Shown here: in pieces, positions 39,145 to 47,059 of the stretch
Position numbering within the stretch: position 1 is the stretch's first letter
Layout: each line of letters begins with the position of its first letter
NCBI RefSeq assembly: GCF_900103975.1
Contig: NZ_FNIR01000005.1
Coordinates: 131,934-195,933 of the forward strand
From: Klenkia soli
Lineage (GTDB): Bacteria; Actinomycetota; Actinomycetes; Mycobacteriales; Geodermatophilaceae
DNA length: 64,000 bases
Direction: 5' to 3'
Notes under the pieces: generated by a model
What the model was told of the DNA's origin: nothing
Database searches by the model: none
What the model saw: only the letters and a program-made list of their open reading frames with translations
Made by a program: the position numbers and the translations under genes

Positions 39145-39840
39145 TCAGCCGGTCGCCGTCCGTGGCGCGTAGACGTCGATGTCGGCGAAGCCGATGTCCT
39201 CGTCGTCCAGGCCGACCACGGCGCTGTGCTGCCAGCTCGCGGCCGCCGGGGCGGCGTGGGAGGGGGTGACGGTGCGCCCGGGGCGCAGCGGGTGGACCGG
39301 GGCCAGCGGCAGGCTGTGCACCGGGACCGACGGCGCGGCCGCAGCGGCCGGGCGGGGGGCGGGACGGGCCGCGGGACGCGCCGGGCGGGAGGCCGCCCGG
39401 GCCTGCCGGCGGGCCGTCGCCCGGCGCTCCCGCTGGGCGGCGGCGCGGGTGACCATGAGGTAGCCGACGACGGCGAGGTCGAGCAGCACCTGCGGTGCCC
39501 AGAGCCAGGAGCGGTAGGTCAGCGCGCCGACCAGGACCAGGACGGCGAGCGCGGCCAGGCCGGCCAGCGTGCGGCGGCGCAGCGCGTGCACGTCGACCTG
39601 CAGCTCACCGGTCCGCTGGAGCTGGCTGCGGTCGATGGAGACCCGCTCGGTGTCGGCGTGGACCACCGGGTCCACGACCCGGCGACGGCGCAGCGTGCGC
39701 CCGGAGTCGACAGCACCTGCCCGGGCCGGCGCCGCGTCGCCGCGGGTGACCACCATCGGCACCAGCACCACGAACCACAGCACGACCAGAGCGGCCAGCA
39801 GCACACCCGATCCCATCGCGAACCACCCCATCCCTGGCAT
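39145..39840 (-). CDS. glpR: GlpR/SepX-like divisome membrane protein
   Basis: 231 residues. An N-terminal membrane helix (about 10-30, 'LLAALVVLWFVVLVPMVVTRG') is followed by a basic linker with 'RTLRRRRVV', two more helices (about 92-130) and a long Ala/Pro/Arg-rich cytosolic tail ending in an acidic segment ('LDDEDIGFADIDVYAPR'). In Corynebacterium GlpR is the membrane receptor of the gephyrin-like protein Glp, and the Streptomyces homologue SepX works in cell division. The identification rests on this topology and on the gene order glpR-rimJ-glp-galU, which is seen here exactly. ATG at 39840, with in-frame ATGs at 39831 and 39816. Three GTCAC repeats lie upstream. Confidence 0.82.
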   Translation of the reverse strand: MPGMGWFAMGSGVLLAALVVLWFVVLVPMVVTRGDAAPARAGAVDSGRTLRRRRVVDPVVHADTERVSIDRSQLQRTGELQVDVHALRRRTLAGLAALAVLVLVGALTYRSWLWAPQVLLDLAVVGYLMVTRAAAQRERRATARRQARAASRPARPAARPAPRPAAAAAPSVPVHSLPLAPVHPLRPGRTVTPSHAAPAAASWQHSAVVGLDDEDIGFADIDVYAPRTATG

Positions 39841-39867
39841 CCCGCATGTGCGATGCCGATCCCTGGC

Positions 39868-39894
39868 GTCACACGAGTCACACGGGTCACTCGA
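39868..39894 (-). promoter_or_regulatory. three tandem 9-bp GTCACnCGn repeats upstream of glpR
   Basis: Read on the plus strand the units are GTCACACGA, GTCACACGG and GTCACTCGA, directly abutting, 28 to 54 bases upstream of the glpR start. The unit resembles the mycobacterial MtrA-binding 9-mer GTCACAGCG, which also occurs as direct repeats. It is a candidate response-regulator site controlling a divisome gene. Confidence 0.45.
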
Positions 39895-39998
39895 GGAGGC
39901 ACGTTAGGGCGCGCGCTCCCCCCATCGAGGGAGGCGCACCGGGGCGTGCCCGTGTCGTGTCGCACCGACCCGGCGTGTCGCACGGGTCGGCGTGTCGG

Positions 39999-40571
39999 TC
40001 AGTGCGACCGACGGAGGTGCGCGACCACCCCGCGGGGGTGGTCACCGGCGAGCAGCGCGTAGCCCAGGTGGTCGCGCCAGTCGCCGTCGATGTCGAGGTA
40101 CGAGCGGAACATCCCCTCCTCGCGGAAACCCAGTCGCTCTACCAATCGGCGGCTGGGACCGTTCTCGGGACGTATGTCGGCCTGGATTCTGTGCAGACCT
40201 GCCGGACCGAAGGCGTGGTCGCACACCAGGGCCACCGCCGTGGAGGCGATGCCCTGCCCCGCGGCGGCCCGGTCGATCCAGTAGCCGACGTGCGCCGACC
40301 GCAGCGCGCCGCGCACGACGTTGTCCAGGGTGACCTGGCCGACCAGCCGGTCGCGGTGCCGGACGGCGAAGGGCAGGGCGAGGCCCTGCTGGGCCCGCCG
40401 ACGGGCGGCGCGACGCATCGCCCGGTAGACCGCGGGGGTGTGCCGCTGCTCCCACGACGCGGGCGCCGAGGGTTCCCAGGGCGCGAGCCACGCGCGGTTG
40501 TCCACCCGCAGCCGGGACCAGGCCGCGGCGTCGGCACGGCGCAGGGGGTGCAGCCGGACGTCGCCGTCCAC
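39999..40571 (-). CDS. rimJ: GNAT N-acetyltransferase, RimJ/RimL type
   Basis: 190 residues. 'VRLHPLRRADAAAWSRLRVDN' region (about 5-25), 'PFAVRHRDRLVGQVTLDNV', 'AHVGYWIDRAAAGQGIASTAV' with the acetyl-CoA loop Q/R-x-x-G-x-A/G, and 'RIQADIRPENGPSRRLVERLGF' (about 130-151). The family acetylates N-termini of proteins or other amines. It sits between glpR and glp in the conserved cluster, as Rv0995 does in M. tuberculosis. GTG at 40571 is the only standard start. Family-like residues ('HPGWPAEL') continue upstream in frame to a CTG at about 40620, so the true N-terminus may be longer. Confidence 0.9.
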   Translation of the reverse strand: MDGDVRLHPLRRADAAAWSRLRVDNRAWLAPWEPSAPASWEQRHTPAVYRAMRRAARRRAQQGLALPFAVRHRDRLVGQVTLDNVVRGALRSAHVGYWIDRAAAGQGIASTAVALVCDHAFGPAGLHRIQADIRPENGPSRRLVERLGFREEGMFRSYLDIDGDWRDHLGYALLAGDHPRGVVAHLRRSH

Positions 40572-40626
40572 GAGCTCGGCGGGCCAGCCCGGGTGGAGAG
40601 CGGGGTCGGACCAGAACCCGGTCAGC

Positions 40627-42066
40627 TCAGCCGCCGAGCAGCATGGGCATGACCGTGACGAGCCCGCCGGGCGAGACCTCGGTGACGTCCTCGTCGATCA
40701 CGACCAGGCAGTTGGACCGGGCGGTGCGGGCCAGCGCGGCGTCGTGCCCGCTCTCGCCGCCGCCGACGGGCTCGACGACGTACCCGCCGTCGGGGTGCCG
40801 CATGACCTGGCCGTGCAGGTACTGCCGGTACCCCAGCGGGCTCAGCAGCTGCTGGGCCGACACGGCCTGCACCGTGCGCCGGAACAGCTGGCGCTTGCCC
40901 AGCATGAGCCGGATGGCCGGGCGCACGAACACCTCGAACGCGACCAGCGCGGCCGCCGGCTCGCCGGGGATGCAGATGACCGGGACGCCGTCGCGACCCA
41001 GCCGCCCGAAGGCCTGGACCGGACCGGGGTGCATGGCGACCTGGGCCCAGGTGACCTCGCCGAGCTGGGCGAGCGCCTCCTGCACGAGGTCGAAGCCGTT
41101 GCCGGCGAAGGTGCCGGCGATGAGCACGATGTCGCTGCGCAGCAGCTGGCTCTCTAGCAGCTCGACCAGCCGCCGCCGGTCCCGGGGCACGATGCCCGAC
41201 CGGTAGGCCTCGGCGCCGGCGTCGCGGGCGGCCGCGGCCAGCGCGTAGCTGTTGACGTCGACGACCTCACCGGGGCCCGGGGTGCGGCCGACGTCCACGA
41301 GCTCGCTGCCGGCGCAGAGCACGGCGATCCGCGGGCGCGGGTGCACCAGCACCCGCTCGCGGCCGACGGCGGCCAGCAGGCTGATCTGGGCGGGGCCGAT
41401 GGGGGTGTTCAGCGCGACGGCGGTGTCGCCCACGGCGACGTCGTCCCCGGCGTGCCGCACGTAGGTGCCCGGGGCCAGCTCGGCGTGGACGCCGACGTGG
41501 GCGGCACCGGAGTCGGTCCAGACCGTCGGGACGACGACGTCGGCCCCGGTGGGCAGCATGGCGCCGGCGGCGACCCGGTGCGCCAGACCCGGCCCGATGG
41601 CCGACGGCTCGGCCGGCCCGGCCTGGCTCTCGCCCACCACGGCGAGCCCGACCGGGTCCTCCGGGGTGGCGCCGACGGTGTCGACCGAGCGGGCCGCGTA
41701 GCCGTCGAGGGCGGCCTGCTCGAAGGAGGGGAGGTCCCGGCCGCTGACCACGTGCTCGGCGCAGAGCAGGCCCTGCGCGTCGAGGACGGCGAGCTCGATG
41801 GGGTCGGGGGTCGGCGCCGCGGCGAGGATCAGGTCCAGGTGCTGCTCGACGCTGCGGACGACCGGCTCGACGGCCGCCCAGCTGTCGGTGCGGGCCTCGG
41901 CGGGGGGTTCGGGCAGCTGGTCGCGGTCGACCTGCACCGTGGCGTGGGTGCCCGTCGCCGCGATCTGCCGGGTCGGCTGGGCGCCGACCGGCGAGCCGGT
42001 GGAGAGGTCGATCTGCGTGGTCTCCCGGGTACCCCGGAACCAGCCCCGCGTCCTGTCCTCGGTCAC
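40627..42066 (-). CDS. glp: gephyrin-like molybdotransferase Glp (MoeA fold)
   Basis: 479 residues: an N-terminal extension of about 85 residues, then MoeA domains I-IV. 'SGRDLPSFEQAALDGYAARS' matches the MoeA substrate strand. The catalytic-site motifs are altered: MoeA 'TGDELV' reads 'CAGSELVDVG' (Asp to Ser), 'SGGVSVGDYD' reads 'IAGTFAGNGFDLV', and 'PGNPVS' reads 'PGEPAAALVAF'. This fits Glp, a MoeA relative repurposed as a divisome protein that binds FtsZ and the membrane receptor GlpR in Corynebacterium. Adjacent glpR, rimJ and galU support the assignment. GTG at 42066; longer frames add an unlikely Arg/Pro leader. A role in molybdopterin synthesis is not supported by neighbours. Confidence 0.88.
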   Translation of the reverse strand: MTEDRTRGWFRGTRETTQIDLSTGSPVGAQPTRQIAATGTHATVQVDRDQLPEPPAEARTDSWAAVEPVVRSVEQHLDLILAAAPTPDPIELAVLDAQGLLCAEHVVSGRDLPSFEQAALDGYAARSVDTVGATPEDPVGLAVVGESQAGPAEPSAIGPGLAHRVAAGAMLPTGADVVVPTVWTDSGAAHVGVHAELAPGTYVRHAGDDVAVGDTAVALNTPIGPAQISLLAAVGRERVLVHPRPRIAVLCAGSELVDVGRTPGPGEVVDVNSYALAAAARDAGAEAYRSGIVPRDRRRLVELLESQLLRSDIVLIAGTFAGNGFDLVQEALAQLGEVTWAQVAMHPGPVQAFGRLGRDGVPVICIPGEPAAALVAFEVFVRPAIRLMLGKRQLFRRTVQAVSAQQLLSPLGYRQYLHGQVMRHPDGGYVVEPVGGGESGHDAALARTARSNCLVVIDEDVTEVSPGGLVTVMPMLLGG

Positions 42067-42154
42067 ACCCGCCACCGTCACCACCGCCGTCCCGATCCGC
42101 AGCGCACCTGGAGCGGGCGCCCGGCCCCCGATGGTGCCCGGTGCGCGGGCCCGG

Positions 42155-43093
42155 TCAGGCCTGCGACGCGCCCTCGGGAGCAAGGTCACCGACGAAATCG
42201 CGCAACCAGGGACGCAGCGCCGGGCCCAGGTCGTCGCGCTCGACGGCCAGCCGGATGACGGCCTTGAGGTAGTCGAGCTTGTCGCCGGTGTCGTACCGGC
42301 GGCCGGAGAAGACCACGCCGTGCACCGGGACGCCGTCCTCGACCAGCTTGAGCAGGGCGTCGGTCAGCTGGATCTCCCCGCCCCGGCCGGGCGGGGTGGC
42401 CCGGATGGCGTCGAAGATCTCCGGTGCCAGGACGTAGCGGCCGATGATGGCCAGGCTGGAGGGCGCCTCGTCCCTCGGGGGCTTCTCGACCATGCCGGTG
42501 ATCCGGACGACCTGGTCGCCCTCGCCGGCGTCCGTCTGCGGGGCGTCGTCGATCGCCACGCAGCCGTACTTGTCGATGTTGTCCGCGCCGACGTCCAGCA
42601 GCGCGATGACGCAACCGCCGTGCTCGGCCTGGACGGCGAGCATCTGCTCGAGCAGCAGGTCGCGGGCGTCGATCAGGTCGTCGCCGAGCAGGACGGCGAA
42701 CGGCTCGTCACCCACGAACGAGGCGGCCTGGAGCACCGCGTGGCCCAGGCCCTTGGCCTCGCCCTGGCGGACGAAGTGCACCTGCGCGACGTCCGTCGAC
42801 TCCGCGACGGCGTCGATGCGGGCCTGGTCACCCTTCTTCTCCAGGGCGGCCTCGAGCTCGGGGGTGCGGTCGAAGAAGTCCTCGATCGCGGCCTTGCCGC
42901 GCCCGGTGACCATCAGGACCTCACCGAGGCCGGCGCGCGCGGACTCCTCGACGATGTACTGCAGCGCCGGTCGGTCGACGACGGGCAGCAGTTCCTTGGG
43001 CACGGCCTTGGTGGCCGGCAGGAACCGGGTGCCCATCCCGGCGACGGGGATGACGGCCTTGCGGGCGGGACGGCTGTTCGTCGAGCTCGGCAT
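42155..43093 (-). CDS. galU: UTP-glucose-1-phosphate uridylyltransferase
   Basis: Forms UDP-glucose, the donor for glycans, trehalose and, via GalE, galactan. 312 residues. 'AVIPVAGMGTRFLPATKAVPKE' region (about 13-34) is the nucleotide loop with the signature Lys. Others: 'QYIVEESARAGLGEVLMVTGR', 'FVRQGEAKGLGHAVL', 'FAVLLGDDLID', 'GMVEKPPRDEAPS', and 'GGEIQLTDAL'. The C-terminal 'RRYDTGDKLDYLKAVI' completes the family. ATG at 43093. The cyclo-ligase gene is divergent 27 bases away, the same arrangement as Rv0993/Rv0992c. An 88-base gap separates it from glp. Confidence 0.96.
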   Translation of the reverse strand: MPSSTNSRPARKAVIPVAGMGTRFLPATKAVPKELLPVVDRPALQYIVEESARAGLGEVLMVTGRGKAAIEDFFDRTPELEAALEKKGDQARIDAVAESTDVAQVHFVRQGEAKGLGHAVLQAASFVGDEPFAVLLGDDLIDARDLLLEQMLAVQAEHGGCVIALLDVGADNIDKYGCVAIDDAPQTDAGEGDQVVRITGMVEKPPRDEAPSSLAIIGRYVLAPEIFDAIRATPPGRGGEIQLTDALLKLVEDGVPVHGVVFSGRRYDTGDKLDYLKAVIRLAVERDDLGPALRPWLRDFVGDLAPEGASQA

Positions 43094-43120
43094 GGGGTGG
43101 ACCCTAGCTAGCCTGCGGCG

Positions 43121-43696
43121 GTGCGCGATTCCCCCGACGTGGTGAGTGCCAAGGTGGCCCTGCGCACATCCCTGCTGGCGGCGCGGGCCTCGCAGACCGC
43201 CGAGGTGCGGACGACGGCCGCCCGCGCCGTGGCCGACCACCTGCGGGCCGGGCTGCCCGAGGGCGTCGTCGCCGGGTACGTGCCGACGGCCGAGGAGCCC
43301 GGGCACGGCGAGCTGGTCGCCGCGCTGGGCCCCCGCGCCCTGCTGCCCGTGGTCCCGCCGTCCGGTCGGGTGCTGGCCTGGGCGCGGGTGACGGGCGAGC
43401 TGGTCCAGGGCCGGTACGGCCTGCTGGAACCCGGCGGGCCGAGGCTTCCGGCCGAGGCACTGGGCGAGGCTGCGGTGGTCGTCGTCCCCGCGCTGGCGGT
43501 GGGTCTGGACGGCACCCGGCTGGGCCGCGGGGCCGGGTACTACGACCGCGCCCTGGCCCACGCCGCGCCGGACGCCGTCCTCGTCGGGGTGGTGTTCGAC
43601 GAGGAGCTCCTGGACACCGTGCCGGCGGAGCCGCACGACGTCCGCCTGCACGCCGTGGTCACCCCGTCCGGCGGCTGGCTCGCCCTGCGCCGCTAG
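43121..43696 (+). CDS. 5-formyltetrahydrofolate cyclo-ligase
   Basis: Converts 5-formyl-THF to 5,10-methenyl-THF with ATP in one-carbon metabolism. 191 residues. The N-terminal Lys/Arg 'SAKVALRTSLLAARAS' and C-terminal signature 'VVVPALAVGLDGTRLGRGAGYYDRAL' (ATP-binding GRGxGYYDR, about 122-145), then 'VFDEELLDTVPAEPHDV', are characteristic. GTG start at 43121. Its stop overlaps the stop of the convergent GntR gene (CTAG). Confidence 0.94.
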   Translation: MRDSPDVVSAKVALRTSLLAARASQTAEVRTTAARAVADHLRAGLPEGVVAGYVPTAEEPGHGELVAALGPRALLPVVPPSGRVLAWARVTGELVQGRYGLLEPGGPRLPAEALGEAAVVVVPALAVGLDGTRLGRGAGYYDRALAHAAPDAVLVGVVFDEELLDTVPAEPHDVRLHAVVTPSGGWLALRR

Positions 43697-44385
43697 CCGC
43701 CGCCGAGGAGGGGGACGTCGGAGACCAGGTGGATGTGCGCGGCCATCGCGGCGGCCGCGGCGTCGGGGTCACCGGCCCGGATGGCGTCGGCGATCGCCCG
43801 GTGGCCCTCCAGCGAGCGGTGCGGGCGGCCCTCCTGGGACAGGGACTCGATGCGGCTGTCCCGGATGCGGTCGGCGATCTCGGCCATGAACCGGGCCAGC
43901 AGCGCCGAGTGGCCCGCGGCGGTGACGGCGGCGTGGAAGCGTTCGTCGCCGGCCACCCCGCGACCGCCGGACCCGACGTCGGCCGCCATCGCCGCCAGCG
44001 CGGCGTCGATCTCGGCCAGGTCGGCCGGGGTCCGGCGGGCGGCGGCCAGCGCGGCCAGCCGGACCTCCAGCGCCTCCCGCGCCTCGATGACGTCGCCGAG
44101 GTCCTCGCGCCGGGCGTTCAGCGCGGCCAGCACGGTGTCCGCGCGCGGCGCCACGAGCAGCACGGTGCCGTCGCCGTGCCGGACGGCGACCACCCCCGTC
44201 ACCTCGAGCGCGACCAGCGCCTGCGCGAGCGTGGCGCGGCTGACGCCGAGGGATGCGGCCAGCTCGCGCTCGGCCGGCAGCCGGTCACCGGGACCCAGCC
44301 CGGCGGCGGCCGCCCAGGTGAGCAGCTGGTGCACGACCTGCTCGTAGAGCCGGTTGCGGCGCAGCGGACCCGGACCCACCGGCAC
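43693..44385 (-). CDS. GntR/FadR-type regulator with FCD domain
   Basis: 230 residues. Winged helix: 'LYEQVVHQLLTWAAAAGLGPGDRLPAERELAASLGVSRATLAQAL' region (13-57), with wing 'TGVVAVRHGDGTVLL'. The FCD all-helical sensor domain (about 85-225) carries metal/ligand residues 'EAREALEVRLAALAA', 'DERFHAAVTAAGHSALL' and 'SLEGHRAIADAIRAGD', whose Asp and His residues usually bind a metal and a carboxylate ligand. It is divergent from the MatC-like operon, and two inverted repeats lie between. It is therefore the probable repressor of that operon, with a dicarboxylate or CoA-ester inducer, by inference. MatR of Rhizobium, which controls malonate genes, is of the same family. Confidence 0.92.
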   Translation of the reverse strand: MPVGPGPLRRNRLYEQVVHQLLTWAAAAGLGPGDRLPAERELAASLGVSRATLAQALVALEVTGVVAVRHGDGTVLLVAPRADTVLAALNARREDLGDVIEAREALEVRLAALAAARRTPADLAEIDAALAAMAADVGSGGRGVAGDERFHAAVTAAGHSALLARFMAEIADRIRDSRIESLSQEGRPHRSLEGHRAIADAIRAGDPDAAAAAMAAHIHLVSDVPLLGGG

Positions 44386-44389
44386 CTCC

Positions 44390-44447
44390 TTGACACGACG
44401 GTCGTGATGGGTGCCACACTAGCGCCGGCTCAGTGGCTAGGCCACTG
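44390..44447 (+). promoter_or_regulatory. divergent promoter region with two palindromes (candidate GntR operators)
   Basis: Perfect -35 TTGACA at 44390-44395 on the plus strand. Palindrome 1 CACGACGGTCGTG (44394-44406) begins in its last bases and lies nine bases upstream of the gntR start. Palindrome 2 has arms CAGTGGC (44431-44437) and GCCACTG (44441-44447) around TAG. A weak -10 CACACT (44415-44420, 19-base spacing) lies between the two palindromes. Either palindrome could be the operator; the sequences differ from each other. Confidence 0.45.
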
Positions 44448-44540
44448 GACCACTCCTCCGAGGTGCTGGCCCCCGCCGGCACGAGCACGATCCGAGCACA
44501 GCCGGCGCACAGCTGGCCCCCGACGACGTGGGAGCAGACC

Positions 44541-45863
44541 GTGTCACCCGAGATCATCTCGATCCTGGCGCTGGTGGCGATCTTCGCGATCGCCACCTTC
44601 CTGCCGATCAACATGGGCGCCCTGGCGTTCGTGGCCGCCTTCCTGGTCGGCACCCTCGCCGTCGGCATGACCACCGACGACATCCTCGCCGGCTTCCCCG
44701 GCGAGCTGGTGCTGACGCTGATCGGCGTCACCTACCTGTTCGCCATCGCGCAGAACAACGGCACGGTCGACCTGCTGGTGCGCGGCGCGGTGAAGCTGGT
44801 GGCCGGCCGGGTGGCCTTCATCCCCTGGATCATGTTCGCCGTCACCGGCGTGCTCACCGCGATCGGCGCCCTCGGCCCGGCGGCGGTGGCGATCATCGCC
44901 CCGATCGCGCTCGGGTTCGCCGCGCGGTTCCGGATCAGCCCCCTGCTGATGGGCATGATGGTCGTGCACGGCGCGCAGGCCGGCGGGTTCTCCCCCATCA
45001 GCGTCTACGGCGTCACGGTCAACACGATCGTGGCCGACAACGACCTGCCGTCGTCCCCGGTCACGGTGTTCCTGGGCAGCCTGTTCTTCAACGTCGCCAT
45101 CGGCGCGATCATCTTCGTGGTCCTCGGCGGCCGTCAGCTGGTCGGCCGCAAGGTCACCGACGAGGACGTCCCCGCCAGCACCGAGGACGGCGACACCTCC
45201 GCCGAGGTCACCGGCCACGGCACCTCGGCGGGCAGCGCCGTCGACACCGTCACCGCACCGTCGAAGGTGACCTTCGAGCAGGTCCTCACCCTGCTCGGGC
45301 TGGTCGTGCTGGTGCTGCTCGCACTGGTCTTCGACCTGGACATCGGCTTCGTCTCGATCACCATCGCCACCGTGCTCGCCCTGTTCTCCGCCGCCCGGCA
45401 CAAGGGCGCGGTCATGCAGATCAGCTGGTCGACCGTGCTGCTCATCGCCGGCGTGCTGACCTTCGTGTCGGTGCTGCAGGCCGCCGGCACCATCGAGTAC
45501 GTCGGGCAGAGCGTGACCTCGATCGGCGCCCCGCTGCTGGTCGCCCTGCTGCTGGCCTACATCGGGGCCGTGGTCAGCGCGTTCGCCAGCTCCACGGCGA
45601 TCATCGGCGTGGCCATCTCGCTGGCCGTGCCGTTCCTGCTGGCCGGCGAGATCGGGGCCGTCGGCGTCGTCGTCGCCCTCGCGGTGAGCGCCACGATCGT
45701 CGACGTCAGCCCGTTCTCCACCAACGGCGCCCTGGTGCTGGCCAACGCCCAGGACGTCGACCGCGACCGCTTCTACAAGCAGATCCTCGGCTACTCGGGC
45801 GTCGTCGTCCTGGTCGGGCCCCTGGTGGCCTGGCTGGTCTTCGTCGTCCCCGGGTGGCTCTGA
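44541..45863 (+). CDS. MatC/SLC13-like dicarboxylate carrier
   Basis: 440 residues, about eleven to twelve membrane helices in two halves joined by an acidic Thr/Ser/Asp-rich loop (about 210-250). 'ISILALVAIFAIATFLPINMG' and 'GFPGELVLTLIGVTYLFAIAQNNGTVDLL' region (about 50-78) fit the MatC N-terminal domain; 'ALGPAAVAIIAPIAL' and 'ASSTAIIGVAISLAVPFLL' resemble the paired ion-transporter hairpins, and 'DVSPFSTNGALVLANA' is the MatC/CitMHS-type C-terminal motif. Family members carry malonate, citrate or other di- and tricarboxylates. GTG at 44541 has GGGAG seven bases upstream. The CoA-transferase gene follows after 14 bases. Confidence 0.85.
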   Translation: MSPEIISILALVAIFAIATFLPINMGALAFVAAFLVGTLAVGMTTDDILAGFPGELVLTLIGVTYLFAIAQNNGTVDLLVRGAVKLVAGRVAFIPWIMFAVTGVLTAIGALGPAAVAIIAPIALGFAARFRISPLLMGMMVVHGAQAGGFSPISVYGVTVNTIVADNDLPSSPVTVFLGSLFFNVAIGAIIFVVLGGRQLVGRKVTDEDVPASTEDGDTSAEVTGHGTSAGSAVDTVTAPSKVTFEQVLTLLGLVVLVLLALVFDLDIGFVSITIATVLALFSAARHKGAVMQISWSTVLLIAGVLTFVSVLQAAGTIEYVGQSVTSIGAPLLVALLLAYIGAVVSAFASSTAIIGVAISLAVPFLLAGEIGAVGVVVALAVSATIVDVSPFSTNGALVLANAQDVDRDRFYKQILGYSGVVVLVGPLVAWLVFVVPGWL

Positions 45864-45877
45864 TGAACGGAGACACC

Positions 45878-47059
45878 ATGACCGGCCCCCTGGACGGCAC
45901 CCTCGTCGTCGACCTCACCCGCGCACTCGCCGGGCCGCACGCCGGCATGATGCTCGGCGACCTCGGCGCGCGGGTGATCAAGGTCGAGAACCCGGGCAGC
46001 GGCGACGACACCCGCGGCTGGGGTCCGCCGTTCGTCGACCCGCCCGAGGGGGCCCGGGAGTCGACCTACTTCCTGTCGACGAACAAGAACAAGGAGTCGA
46101 TCACCCTCGACCTCAAGGACGACGCCGACAAGGCGGTGCTGACCGAGCTGCTGCGCCGCGCCGACGTCCTGCTGGAGAACTTCCGGCCCGGCACCCTGGA
46201 CCGGCTGGGCTTCGGCACCGACGTGCTCGCCGAGCTCAACCCGCGCCTGGTGACCCTGGCGATCAGCGGCTTCGGCCACGACGGCCCCGAGGGCGGGCGG
46301 GCCGGGTACGACCAGATCGCCCAGGGCGAGGCCGGCCTGATGTCGCTGACCGGTTCCGGACCCGACGACCCGCAGCGGGTCGGCGTCCCGATCGGTGACC
46401 TGCTGGCCGGCATGTACGGCGCCTACGGCGTGCTCGCCGCACTGCTCGAGCGCGAGCGGACCGGCCGCGGCCAGGTCGTGCGGACGTCGCTGCTGGCCGC
46501 CGTCGTCGGCGTGCACGCCTTCCAGGGGACGGCGTGGACCGTGGCGGGCGAGGTCGGCCACGCCCAGGGCAACCACCACCCCTCCATCGCCCCGTACGGC
46601 CTGTTCCGCTGCGCCGACGGCGGGTCGGTGCAGCTCTCGTGCGGGTCGGAGTCGCTGTGGCGCCGGCTGTGCGCGGAGTTCGGGCTGGACGCCGAGGCCG
46701 AGGGGCTGGCCACGAACGGCGAGCGGGTGGGCAACCGCCAGCGGGTCATCGAGCTGCTGGAGGGCGCGTTCGCCCAGGTCGAGGCCGAGACGCTGCTCGC
46801 CCGGCTGTCCGCGGCAGGGGTGCCGGCCGGCAAGGTGCGCACGATCGACGAGGTCTACGGCTGGGACCAGGTGCGGTCGCAGGGCCTGCTGGTCGACGTC
46901 GACCACCAGACCCTGGGCACCGTGCAGCTGCCGGGGCCGCCGCTGCGGTTCTTCGCGCCGTCCGCCGACGGCGAGACCGAGACCACCCGCACGGCGCACA
47001 CCGCTCCCCCGGTGCTCGGCGCCGACGGCGACGCGATCCGCGCCTGGCTGCGCTCGTGA
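45878..47059 (+). CDS. CaiB/BaiF family CoA-transferase (class III)
   Basis: 393 residues. Class III CoA-transferases move CoA between carboxylic acids through an aspartyl-CoA intermediate. 'GTLVVDLTRALAGPHAGMMLGDLGARVIKVE' region (5-35), 'STNKNKESITLDLK', 'ADVLLENFRPGTLDRLG', and 'GYDQIAQGEAGLMSLTG' with the catalytic Asp. 'GVPIGDLLAGMYGAYGVLAAL' follows. The substrate is not readable; the neighbouring carrier and carboxyltransferase suggest a short dicarboxylate such as malonate. ATG at 45878 is six bases after GGAGA; an in-frame ATG at 45863 overlaps the carrier stop. The stop overlaps the next start (GTGA). Confidence 0.9.
   Translation: MTGPLDGTLVVDLTRALAGPHAGMMLGDLGARVIKVENPGSGDDTRGWGPPFVDPPEGARESTYFLSTNKNKESITLDLKDDADKAVLTELLRRADVLLENFRPGTLDRLGFGTDVLAELNPRLVTLAISGFGHDGPEGGRAGYDQIAQGEAGLMSLTGSGPDDPQRVGVPIGDLLAGMYGAYGVLAALLERERTGRGQVVRTSLLAAVVGVHAFQGTAWTVAGEVGHAQGNHHPSIAPYGLFRCADGGSVQLSCGSESLWRRLCAEFGLDAEAEGLATNGERVGNRQRVIELLEGAFAQVEAETLLARLSAAGVPAGKVRTIDEVYGWDQVRSQGLLVDVDHQTLGTVQLPGPPLRFFAPSADGETETTRTAHTAPPVLGADGDAIRAWLRS

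Noticed and set aside
40627-42066. MoeA for molybdenum cofactor synthesis
   Set aside because: Active-site residues are changed and the neighbours are division and cell-wall genes, so Glp fits better.
44433-44540. An N-terminal extension of the MatC-like carrier
   Set aside because: The extra 36 residues are hydrophilic, would cover palindrome 2, and lack a ribosome-binding site; GTG 44541 has GGGAG at the right distance.
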